The notes under the pieces are model-generated. The model was given only the letters and a program-made list of their open reading frames with translations, had not been told where the DNA came from and ran no database searches. 5,647 nt of DNA, from assembly GCA_002316385.1 (NCBI GenBank), contig DCDL01000014.1, forward strand, positions 31,643 to 37,289, read 5' to 3'. A program made the translations under genes and the position numbers. The stretch comes from Clostridium sp. UBA1056 (GTDB lineage: Bacteria; Bacillota; Clostridia; Clostridiales; Clostridiaceae). This document shows positions 1 through 5,186 of this stretch, one piece after another (the stretch's first letter is position 1; the number at the start of each line of letters is the position of its first letter).

Positions 1-1
1 G

Positions 2-40
2 ATAGTAGCACTATCTAAGGGTTCTGTTGACGCAGTATAA
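2..40 (+). CDS. possible 3' end of an upstream gene (partial)
   Basis: One frame is open from the window edge and ends in TAA at 38-40, giving a C-terminus of twelve residues, IVALSKGSVDAV. The codons (ATA, GTA, GCA, CTA, TCT) fit the codon use of the other genes. The other two + strand frames stop within the first 18 bases. The piece is too short to assign a family. Reading it as coding rests on frame, codon flavour and the hairpins that follow before the next gene. Confidence 0.35.
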   Translation: MVALSKGSVDAV

Positions 41-128
41 CACAAAATATACGAGCATTCTGACTTATTTATTTTTAGAAGATGCCTAAAGCTTTTTAGA
101 TAAAGTTTTTTTATAGTAAGATTATTAG

Positions 129-163
129 CCGCTTCTTAGGAAGGTTTCCTTCTTAGAAAGCGG
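129..163. repeat. strong imperfect inverted repeat (hairpin)
   Basis: CCGCTTCTTAGGAAGG (129-144) faces CCTTCTTAGAAAGCGG (148-163) across a three-base TTT loop. Fifteen of sixteen positions can pair, two as G-U, with one C-A mismatch. Only TATATTTT follows, so the T-tract is poor for a terminator. It may still end the upstream transcript, or it may form a stable 5' element on a transcript entering the next gene. A weaker hairpin, CTAAA/TTTAG at 86-99, followed shortly by T7 at 106-112, is a second possible end for the upstream gene. Nothing else was identified between 41 and 276. Confidence 0.5.
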
Positions 164-263
164 TATATTTTAGCAGGAAAATTTATAAATAAAAACTTCT
201 ATAATTTATATCATAAATATACATAAAAAGTGCTTCCTTAATACACACTATAGTAAAGTAATT

Positions 264-270
264 GAGGAGG
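264..270 (+). promoter_or_regulatory. ribosome-binding site that fixes the start at 277
   Basis: GAGGAGG sits 6 nt upstream of ATG at 277. An upstream in-frame TTG at 262 overlaps this site and has no ribosome-binding site of its own, so the longer reading should be rejected. Confidence 0.85.
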
Positions 271-276
271 TATACT

Positions 277-585
277 ATGAATAACGATAAATCAAGACCA
301 ACATATCCACAAGATGAATATAACTATTTTGGTGAGTTTAGAGTCATAACGCCTATGGATGATACAGTTTGGGGGAATGTAAGAGAAGCTGAGATAGAAG
401 CTGCAAAAAAAAGAAATCGCAAATCTTATGATATGGAGACCAGTGAAGAAATTACTTTTGATGATTTAAATGAAGATCTAAGAAGCGACAGTGAAGTTGA
501 CTTTGACTCCATTATAGATGATTTAGACATGAGTGATCATGGCAATGATTATTATGGAGATTCCAATAGTAAAAGAATATTCTAA
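277..585 (+). CDS. small acidic hypothetical protein, 102 aa
   Basis: I do not recognise this family. The product starts MNNDKSRPTYPQ and has 27 Asp/Glu against 12 Lys/Arg. The basic residues cluster around 44-49 (KKRNRK), and the C-terminal half (about 52-95) is rich in Asp, Glu and Ser. There is no signal peptide, membrane helix, cysteine or obvious catalytic motif. The composition suggests a soluble cytoplasmic protein, partly disordered, perhaps a binding or adaptor protein, but that is only inference from charge. The start is chosen by GAGGAGG 6 nt upstream. The gene appears monocistronic: it is preceded by non-coding DNA and followed by two terminators. Codon use (AGA, ATA, GAT, AAT) matches htrA, so nothing suggests transfer. 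Confidence 0.8.
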   Translation: MNNDKSRPTYPQDEYNYFGEFRVITPMDDTVWGNVREAEIEAAKKRNRKSYDMETSEEITFDDLNEDLRSDSEVDFDSIIDDLDMSDHGNDYYGDSNSKRIF

Positions 586-592
586 TATCAAT

Positions 593-660
593 GAGGCTTT
601 CGTAAAATAGTCCAGTAACATTTATTTAATATTAGTTTACTTTACGAAAGCTCTAATTTT
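593..660 (+). terminator. long-loop terminator behind the acidic-protein gene
   Basis: GAGGCTTTCGTAAA (593-606) pairs with TTTACGAAAGCTC (641-653), with one bulged G, and TAATTTT follows. The 34-nt interval can form an inner AGTAA/TTACT stem. The stem begins 8 nt after the stop codon. The weak T-tract and long interval make it less typical than the hairpin at 703. Confidence 0.6.
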
Positions 661-702
661 GATTTAGGATAATAATTTAAAAGAAAAGTATTTCATATAT
701 AG

Positions 703-736
703 AACTACTGAAGCTAAGAGGTTTTAGTAGTTTTTT
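703..736 (+). terminator. rho-independent terminator
   Basis: AACTACTGAA (703-712) pairs with TTTTAGTAGTT (722-732) through about 10 bp including one G-U. A run of six T (731-736) overlaps the end of the stem. It is the second terminator after the acidic-protein gene and insulates htrA from upstream transcription. Confidence 0.75.
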
Positions 737-899
737 AGAATATAGGACTTATATAAATTATAGAGTTTTTAGAATAAAATTAATCAATTAAGAATTCTTT
801 CATATTTTAGTCACTGAACTGACACATAAGTGTTGATAATAGTAAATATAGAAATAAGAAAAATTAATAAGTCAACTTTTACAAGGGGGAAGATTTAAT

Positions 900-2267
900 A
901 TGGATAAAGATATAAATAACAATGAACTAAATAATGGTGAAGATAATAAAGATATCAGCCTAAACGAAAATGTAGGTATTAATGAAAGTAATGATAACAG
1001 TATAAGTAACGAAAGCAATGTAATTAATGATAATAATGATAATTTAAACTATACTGCAATTCAGGACGTAGAATACACAGCAAATGATAACTTAAATGGT
1101 AATGAAACCAATACCTCATCATGGGAAGATGGGATTGAAAAGAAAAAAAAGAAAAAAGATAGAGGTAATAAAAGTAACAAAGGTAAGGGCTCAGCGAAAA
1201 CCTATATAGCAATAGCCCTAATATGTTCTATATTAGGAGGGGCAGTTGGTACAGGTATTACTTACGGAGCTATGAGAGGTACTATACAATCAGCAATTAA
1301 AGAAGGTCAATCTAAAAATACTAATAATACCACAACAAACCTTAGTTCTCCAGGTGGTATAAATATACCAGAAATCGTATCAAAGGTTTCACCAGCTGTA
1401 GTTGGAGTATCAACTACTTCAGTAGCAACTAATGTGTTTGGATTTAATATGGGTGAGCAAGAAGGTATTGGATCAGGATTCATATTCTCAGAAGACGGAT
1501 ATGTACTTACAAACTATCATGTAGTTAAAAATGCTAGTCAAGTTAAGGTTATTTTTAGTACAGGTCAAGAAGTAAGTGCTAAAGTTGTAAACTATCAAGA
1601 AGATGCAGATTTAGCAGTAGTTAAGATTACTGATGATGTTAAAATGCCAGGAATAGTAGAATTAGGTGACTCTGATAGTCTTCAAGCTGGAGAACAAGTT
1701 ATAGCTATAGGAAATCCACTTGGAAAAGAGTATCTAGGATCTGTAACAACAGGAATTATAAGTGCTGTTAATAGAGGAGTAGCTCTAACTAAAGGTGGAG
1801 AAAAAATGAATCTTATTCAAACAGATACTGCTATAAATCCAGGAAACAGTGGAGGTCCATTAATTAACTCTAAAGGTCAAGTAATAGGTATAAATACAGC
1901 TAAGATAGAGGCTAGTGGTGTAGAAGGAATAGGTTTTGCAATTCCAATTAACGATGCCACTGAAAAATTAGATACTCTAGTAAAACAAAAAGTAAAATTT
2001 GGTATAGGAGTTAGAGATATAACTGAAGATTTATCAAAACAGTTTAATTTACCAGAAGGTGTATATATTCAAACTGTAGAAGACTTTAGTATGGCTCAAA
2101 AGGGTGGACTACAACCTGGAGATGTAATTACTAAAGTTAATGGCAAAGCTGTTAAGACCGTTGAAGAATTAAATAAGGAAAAAGAGTCTTTTAAAGAAGG
2201 AGATAGTATTCCTGTAGAATTCATAAGAAAAGGTCAAACAATGACAGCTACTTTAGTAGTAGAGTAA
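900..2267 (+). CDS. htrA: HtrA/DegP-like membrane-anchored serine protease with PDZ domain
   Basis: This is a trypsin-like S1C serine protease that degrades or refolds damaged proteins on the outer face of the membrane. Residues 1-80 are Asn/Asp-rich (23 Asn) and probably cytoplasmic and disordered. A Lys-rich stretch (81-100) leads into one membrane helix (about 102-124). A linker precedes the protease domain (about 155-360) with a complete triad: His207 in TNYHVV, Asp237 in DADLAV and Ser317 in GNSGGP. One PDZ domain occupies about 366-453 and carries GLQPGDVI. The length of 455 aa and the layout match Firmicutes HtrA proteins (about 450 aa). AGGGGGA at 884-890 lies 9 nt before ATG 900. The promoter is unclear; CTGACA (819-824) with TAAATA (843-848) is only a weak candidate. 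In Bacillus this family is controlled by the CssRS stress system, but no such site was identified here. All five Arg codons are AGA. Transcription probably stops at the terminator ending at 2484. Confidence 0.96.
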   Translation: MDKDINNNELNNGEDNKDISLNENVGINESNDNSISNESNVINDNNDNLNYTAIQDVEYTANDNLNGNETNTSSWEDGIEKKKKKKDRGNKSNKGKGSAKTYIAIALICSILGGAVGTGITYGAMRGTIQSAIKEGQSKNTNNTTTNLSSPGGINIPEIVSKVSPAVVGVSTTSVATNVFGFNMGEQEGIGSGFIFSEDGYVLTNYHVVKNASQVKVIFSTGQEVSAKVVNYQEDADLAVVKITDDVKMPGIVELGDSDSLQAGEQVIAIGNPLGKEYLGSVTTGIISAVNRGVALTKGGEKMNLIQTDTAINPGNSGGPLINSKGQVIGINTAKIEASGVEGIGFAIPINDATEKLDTLVKQKVKFGIGVRDITEDLSKQFNLPEGVYIQTVEDFSMAQKGGLQPGDVITKVNGKAVKTVEELNKEKESFKEGDSIPVEFIRKGQTMTATLVVE

Positions 2268-2280
2268 TAAAGCTAATAGT

Positions 2281-2303
2281 TATAATTATCCCCTAATTAT
2301 AAT
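2281..2303 (+). promoter_or_regulatory. AT palindrome with TATAAT box ahead of the structured RNA
   Basis: TATAATTA (2281-2288) and TAATTATA (2294-2301) form a perfect 8-bp inverted repeat around TCCCC. A consensus TATAAT at 2298-2303 would place a start near 2310, just where the structured region begins. No good -35 hexamer lies 16-18 nt upstream, so promoter activity is uncertain. The repeat might equally be a weak end signal for htrA. Confidence 0.3.
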
Positions 2304-2310
2304 ATTATAA

Positions 2311-2484
2311 ACAGAGTTCTTTGCTTCAGAAGGGGTTTACTCCAACTGAAGCTTAGAAATCGTTATCCAGGGACGTAGCCGCTCTTCACTCCCGCTTTGA
2401 AAAAGATGGGAGTATTAGAGCGGGTAGTCATCGGATAAATTTATCAAAGAGCAAACCCAGTAAATTCAATGGGTTTGCTCTTTT
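2311..2484 (+). ncRNA. candidate structured RNA, unassigned class, with its own terminator
   Basis: This stretch is clearly more GC-rich than its surroundings and has no convincing reading frame, yet it folds almost end to end. Hairpin A: GCTTCAG (2323-2329) with CTGAAGC (2346-2352), topped by GGGG/CTCC (2332-2335/2340-2343) and a TTTA loop. Outer stem: TTATCC (2363-2368) with GGATAA (2433-2438), extended by AAAT/ATTT across a CG bulge (2357-2360/2439-2442); GAC/GTC (2372-2374/2427-2429) may continue it inward. This encloses hairpin B: CCGCTCT/AGAGCGG (2379-2385/2417-2423), then ACTCCC/GGGAGT (2388-2393/2408-2413), then CTTT/AAAG (2395-2398/2402-2405). A terminator follows at once. I could not match it to 6S, SRP, RNase P, tmRNA, T-box or the common riboswitches. 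No intact gene follows on the + strand for about 950 nt, which argues for a free small RNA or a structured 3' UTR of htrA rather than a riboswitch. Whether it is transcribed separately is not shown. Confidence 0.55.
2446..2484 (+). terminator. perfect 14-bp rho-independent terminator
   Basis: AAAGAGCAAACCCA (2446-2459) pairs without mismatch with TGGGTTTGCTCTTT (2470-2483) around a 10-nt loop; the T-tract is 2481-2484. It is the strongest terminator in the window and serves the structured RNA and, by read-through, htrA. Confidence 0.92.
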
Positions 2485-2499
2485 AAGTTCATTCAAACG

Positions 2500-2761
2500 T
2501 CATAAATTACTATTAAAATTTTCAGCTATAATTTTCGTAGTTTTTAAAAGCATATCATCATTAATATGAGAATAAGTTTTCATTGTCATTTCTACCATAT
2601 GGCCAAGCAACATGACAGTAGTTTTAAAATTAAGACCATTTCCTATTATTAATCCCAATAAATCTAGTATTACTTGTTTTAGTTTCTCTAAGTTTTACGA
2701 TTAAAAACTCATGATTAAGAGCACCACCAATTACATCATTCAGCCGTTTGAACAAACTAAA
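2500..2761 (-). pseudogene. decayed tyrosine recombinase (phage-type integrase), C-terminal remnant
   Basis: On the minus strand the frame from 2694 down to a TGA at 2502-2500 carries the recognisable end of a tyrosine integrase: NGLNFKTTVMLLGH, then MKTYSH with the presumed nucleophilic Tyr, then a short hydrophilic tail. Intact enzymes have an HDLRH-type box just before the NG; here only LDLLGLIIGNG is left, so the catalytic Arg of that box is gone, apparently through a small deletion. A second frame (2761 to a stop at 2632-2630) reads KRLNDVIGGALNHEF and KTSNTRF, which resembles an earlier part of the same domain and implies a frameshift between the pieces. No N-terminal domain or start was found, and stops occur in all frames further upstream. 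The gene would have catalysed site-specific integration and excision of a mobile element. It lies 15 nt from the terminator of the structured RNA and points toward it. Confidence 0.72.
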
Positions 2762-2943
2762 CTAGCTACATTTGTATCATGGCCTACTTCATCTAATTTC
2801 TCTAGATGAATTTAAAATATTCACTAATAAATTCACATTTTCCACAAAGTTATCTATTTATAGTGTTCTATAAAATTTAAAATGTCACAAATTTGCAAGT
2901 TGCTTAATATGATAAAAATATAATGAAAAACAATAAAAAAATA

Positions 2944-2972
2944 TTGCAATTGGTGAAATGTTTTTATATAAT
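2944..2972 (+). promoter_or_regulatory. sigma-A type promoter upstream of the broken gene and cbrA
   Basis: TTGCAA (2944-2949), a 17-nt spacer and a perfect TATAAT (2967-2972) predict a start near 2979. It is the best-spaced promoter ahead of the degraded frame and cbrA, and no terminator was seen between it and cbrA. The rest of 2762-3052 is AT-rich DNA in which I see only a short hairpin (TTCATCTA/TAGATGAA, 2788-2810) and no gene. Confidence 0.5.
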
Positions 2973-3052
2973 AACAGTATAAAAGAATCGAAAATTATTT
3001 TAATAGATGTAACTTTTATGAAATATACAATAAGTTCAAGATAATTAAATAA

Positions 3053-3415
3053 ATTACTCATTGCAGAAATTATTTTAATAAATCATGTGATGATGGCATT
3101 TTTGAAAAATTAGGGTATGAACATACCATTTCCCAATATAGCTTAGATATTAATAGTGCTCATTTACGTATGTGTAGTATTTACATATTAGTCTTATTAA
3201 AATTAAGAAAATTTATAGTGTTTTATTATTGTGACAGAGTAATTTCTGTGTCTGATAGTATCTATAATATTAAAAAAGTTACTGCAACTAAAGAAGAAAA
3301 TGACTGGATTTAGATTGAAGAAGATTTTCAATTTACAATTTTTAATGGCTTACACAAAATATTTAAATGCAAATTAGAAAAGATTTTAGAAAGTAAAAAA
3401 AATAAAGTCATTTAG
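3053..3415 (+). pseudogene. degraded reading frame directly upstream of cbrA, family unknown
   Basis: One frame is open from 3053 to 3412 except for a single TAG at 3311-3313 and ends in TAG at 3413-3415, only 16 nt before the cbrA start. Past a TAA at 3050-3052 the same frame is open back to 2975. Two stops in about 146 codons is far fewer than expected in such AT-rich non-coding DNA, so coding ancestry is likely. It begins RNYFNKSCDDGIFEKLGYE, contains a hydrophobic stretch (IYILVLL), and after the TAG ends in a Lys-rich tail. There is no ATG with a ribosome-binding site near its beginning; the first in-frame ATG (3170) would give only 47 residues. I do not recognise the family. Its position suggests it was once cotranscribed with cbrA. 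Confidence 0.45.
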
Positions 3416-3431
3416 AGAATGGAGAATAAAG

Positions 3432-4514
3432 ATGAAAAAGTCAATAATTAAAAAATATGATATTGCAATTATAGGATTAGGACCTGCTGGCTCTACACTG
3501 TCACGATTACTTTCTGATAAATATAAGATTATTGCTATTGATAAAAAAAGTTCTAATGAAAATGGGTTTCAGAAACCTTGTGGCGGATTGCTTTCTTCAG
3601 CTGCACAGAAAGCATTAATAGAGTTAGATATGACACTTCCCAAAGATATTATAGTGGACCCACAGATTTTTGCAGTTAAAACAATAGATATGAAAAGTAA
3701 TCTTATTCGCCATTATCAACGATTTTATATTAATCTTAATAGACATAAATTTGATTTATGGTTGAAATCACTTATTCCAAATCATGTAGAGATTCACAGT
3801 AATTCTCGTTGTTCTTCCATTGAAAAGACATCAGAAGGTTACCAGGTAACTTTTTATGAAGATGGTATCAAGCATGTTATCTGCGCAACATATCTAGTTG
3901 GTGCAGATGGTGCAAATTCCTTAGTACGCCACATCATATACCCAAAAAAGAAAATACGAACTTACATGTCAATTCAACAATGGTTTCCAGAGACACATTC
4001 TAATCCATTCTATTCTTGTATTTTTGACCCAGAGAATACAGATTGCTGTTCATGGTCCATTTCTAAGGACAATCAGTTTATTTTTGGTGGAGCATTTCCT
4101 ATGGATAATGCTAGACAACGATTTGAAAATCAGAAAAAAAAATTGGAGAAGCTTGGATTTCAGTTTGGAGATCCTATGAAAACCGAAGCATGCATGGTTC
4201 TACGACCTTCATCATTCTATGATTTTTGCTGTGGTAGAAATAATGCATTTTTGATTGGAGAAGCTGCGGGATTCATTAGTCCTAGTTCACTAGAGGGAAT
4301 TAGTGTGGCTATTAATAGTGCACGGGCTTTAAGTGAAGTTCTAAATACTCATAGCAAAAATGTAAATGAAAAATATAGGTTGAAAACTTTTCATATACGT
4401 TTAAAGATTTTTTTAAAACTACTGAAATGTCCATTTATGTATAATACATTTTTACGTAAACTTGTATTGAAAAGTAGATTGCAAAGTATTAATGTTGATT
4501 CAGGAAAACAGTAA
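3432..4514 (+). CDS. cbrA: CbrA-like FAD-dependent oxidoreductase (geranylgeranyl-reductase/PHBH-type flavoprotein)
   Basis: This 360-aa protein has the fold signature of the p-hydroxybenzoate hydroxylase/geranylgeranyl reductase superfamily. The N-terminal FAD-binding Rossmann motif is G15-L-G17-P-A-G20 with acidic Asp37 at the end of the second strand. KPCGG lies at 48-52, the DG motif GADGANSLVR at 157-166, and the second FAD motif GEAAGFISPSSLEG at 276-289. From memory, NLNRHKFDLW, SIQQWF and FYSCIFD closely track Escherichia coli CbrA (about 354 aa), a flavoprotein linked to colicin M tolerance under CreBC control; its substrate is not known to me. No membrane helix is evident, and the Lys/Arg-rich C-terminus could touch the membrane. 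GGAG (3421-3424) lies 7 nt before the ATG. Eleven of 16 Arg codons are CGN, against none of five in htrA, which suggests acquisition from elsewhere. A terminator follows at once. Confidence 0.88.
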   Translation: MKKSIIKKYDIAIIGLGPAGSTLSRLLSDKYKIIAIDKKSSNENGFQKPCGGLLSSAAQKALIELDMTLPKDIIVDPQIFAVKTIDMKSNLIRHYQRFYINLNRHKFDLWLKSLIPNHVEIHSNSRCSSIEKTSEGYQVTFYEDGIKHVICATYLVGADGANSLVRHIIYPKKKIRTYMSIQQWFPETHSNPFYSCIFDPENTDCCSWSISKDNQFIFGGAFPMDNARQRFENQKKKLEKLGFQFGDPMKTEACMVLRPSSFYDFCCGRNNAFLIGEAAGFISPSSLEGISVAINSARALSEVLNTHSKNVNEKYRLKTFHIRLKIFLKLLKCPFMYNTFLRKLVLKSRLQSINVDSGKQ

Positions 4515-4520
4515 AATTAA

Positions 4521-4567
4521 AAGCTAGTAGGGACCATTTCAAATCCTTACTAGCTTCTTTCTCTTTT
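4521..4567 (+). terminator. rho-independent terminator of cbrA
   Basis: AAGCTAGTAGGGA (4521-4533) pairs with TCCTTACTAGCTT (4544-4556), 13 bp with one G-U, around a 10-nt loop. CTTTCTCTTTT follows. It starts 6 nt after the cbrA stop codon. Confidence 0.9.
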
Positions 4568-4613
4568 GTAGCACATAATTTGGAGAATAAATCTAATTAA
4601 ATTATAGACACTT

Positions 4614-4651
4614 AATTTATATTTTATACATTAAATGTAAAAATATAAATT
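4614..4651. repeat. near-perfect 38-nt AT-rich palindrome
   Basis: AATTTATATTTT (4614-4625) and AAAATATAAATT (4640-4651) are exact inverse complements. Inside them TACAT (4627-4631) pairs with ATGTA (4635-4639) around a TAA loop, with only A4626 unpaired, giving 17 bp in all. It lies in a gene-free stretch between two terminators. It could be a cruciform-prone site, a protein-binding site, or the remains of a small mobile element; no function can be assigned. Confidence 0.6.
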
Positions 4652-4690
4652 GTATTATAAAATATGTTTTAATATAAATATTCATAAGTT

Positions 4691-4730
4691 AAAGGGTAGT
4701 AGGTTAATTCCTTGCTATTCTTTTATTTTT
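4691..4730 (+). terminator. orphan rho-independent terminator
   Basis: AAAGGGTAG (4691-4699) pairs with CTATTCTTT (4715-4723), including two G-U pairs, and AGG/CCT (4701-4703/4710-4712) continues the stem. TTTTATTTTT follows. No reading frame lies between the cbrA terminator and this one, so it ends either read-through from cbrA or an unrecognised short transcript from 4568 onward. Confidence 0.65.
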
Positions 4731-4818
4731 ATAAAAAATCATATGTTAAAATTATAATAGTAAAAAATAGATAGTAATTAAATTAAGATTATTTAATACG
4801 GTATACCCAAAAACTACA

Positions 4819-4847
4819 TTGAACTTATTGAGAAATTACCACATAAT
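4819..4847 (+). promoter_or_regulatory. sigma-A type promoter for the small membrane protein
   Basis: TTGAAC (4819-4824), a 17-nt spacer and CATAAT (4842-4847) predict a start near 4854, about 25 nt before the ATG. An overlapping TATAAT at 4847-4852 has no matching -35 hexamer at proper spacing. Confidence 0.6.
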
Positions 4848-4878
4848 ATAATTATAGTTTTTATAGGAGGTATTAAGG

Positions 4879-5052
4879 ATGATAGCTTTACTTTTATTTA
4901 TAGGGATTATTTCTATAATAGTATTTCTAAACAGTTTTATATCAATATTAAAGAAGATAAAAAATGATGAAGCAACTAGCTATAATACAATGTGGTGCGT
5001 CATTTCATTGATATTAGTATGGGGGATTTCATTATTTTTATGTTCTATTTGA
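4879..5052 (+). CDS. small two-helix membrane protein, 57 aa
   Basis: I do not recognise this family. ATG 4879 has a perfect AGGAGG at 4865-4870, 8 nt upstream, and a well-spaced promoter ahead of that, which together make it a credible gene despite its size. The product starts MIALLLFIGIISIIVF. It has two hydrophobic helices (about 2-24 and 40-56) joined by a short polar loop, KKIKNDEATSYNT, with the Lys residues next to the first helix. By the positive-inside rule the loop would face the cytoplasm and both ends would be outside. There is no signal peptidase site. Cysteines are at 40 and 55. It sits alone between an orphan terminator and the acetyltransferase gene. Small hydrophobic proteins of this type can be regulators of membrane complexes, toxins or immunity proteins; nothing here decides between them. 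Confidence 0.72.
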   Translation: MIALLLFIGIISIIVFLNSFISILKKIKNDEATSYNTMWCVISLILVWGISLFLCSI

Positions 5053-5075
5053 CAAATGCAACGAGAGAAAACGTT

Positions 5076-5116
5076 TTAAATTATAACATGAATTAGAAAT
5101 ATATATTATAATTTAA
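5076..5116. repeat. 11-bp perfect inverted repeat between the membrane-protein and acetyltransferase genes
   Basis: TTAAATTATAA (5076-5086) and TTATAATTTAA (5106-5116) are exact inverse complements separated by 19 nt. No T-tract follows, so it is not a typical terminator. The right arm overlaps the possible -35 region of the acetyltransferase promoter, so it could be an operator. All bases are A or T, so chance is a real alternative. Confidence 0.35.
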
Positions 5117-5140
5117 GAAGGTTGTTTCTATTAGTATAAT
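5113..5140 (+). promoter_or_regulatory. probable promoter for the acetyltransferase gene
   Basis: TATAAT at 5135-5140 is a perfect -10 box. TTAAGA (5113-5118) is a mediocre -35 hexamer at 16-nt spacing. The predicted start near 5147 gives a leader of about 40 nt. Confidence 0.4.
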
Positions 5141-5169
5141 ATGTAGTAGCAATTTTTGAAATTTAATGT

Positions 5170-5179
5170 GGAGGGAAGG
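5170..5179 (+). promoter_or_regulatory. ribosome-binding site that fixes the start at 5187
   Basis: GGAGGGAAGG precedes ATG 5187; its AAGG end lies 7 nt from the ATG. The in-frame ATG at 5166 has no purine-rich sequence upstream and would place this site inside the coding region. Confidence 0.75.
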
Positions 5180-5186
5180 TTTAAAT

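Noticed and set aside
262..276. TTG start five codons upstream of the acidic-protein ATG
   Set aside because: The TTG overlaps the GAGGAGG that serves ATG 277 and has no ribosome-binding site of its own.
822..833. ACACATAAGTGT as an operator for htrA
   Set aside because: Only four bases pair on each side, and no known regulator site matches; too weak to list.
1024..1212. 62-codon minus-strand frame inside htrA
   Set aside because: It is the shadow of the Asn/Lys-rich coding sequence of htrA and has no start signals; the protein is a low-complexity Tyr/Leu/Ser-rich string.
2311..2484. Known housekeeping RNA or riboswitch (6S, SRP, RNase P, tmRNA, T-box, common riboswitches)
   Set aside because: None of the conserved sequence blocks I know for these classes is present, and no gene follows that a riboswitch could control.
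2788..2810. TTCATCTA/TAGATGAA hairpin as a terminator
   Set aside because: An 8-bp AT-rich stem without a T-tract on either strand, within decayed DNA; probably incidental.
2900..2924. TTGCTT with TATAAT as a promoter
   Set aside because: The spacer is only 13 nt; the pair at 2944-2972 has correct 17-nt spacing.
5166..5186. Upstream ATG start of the acetyltransferase
   Set aside because: No ribosome-binding site precedes it, and a good one sits just ahead of ATG 5187.
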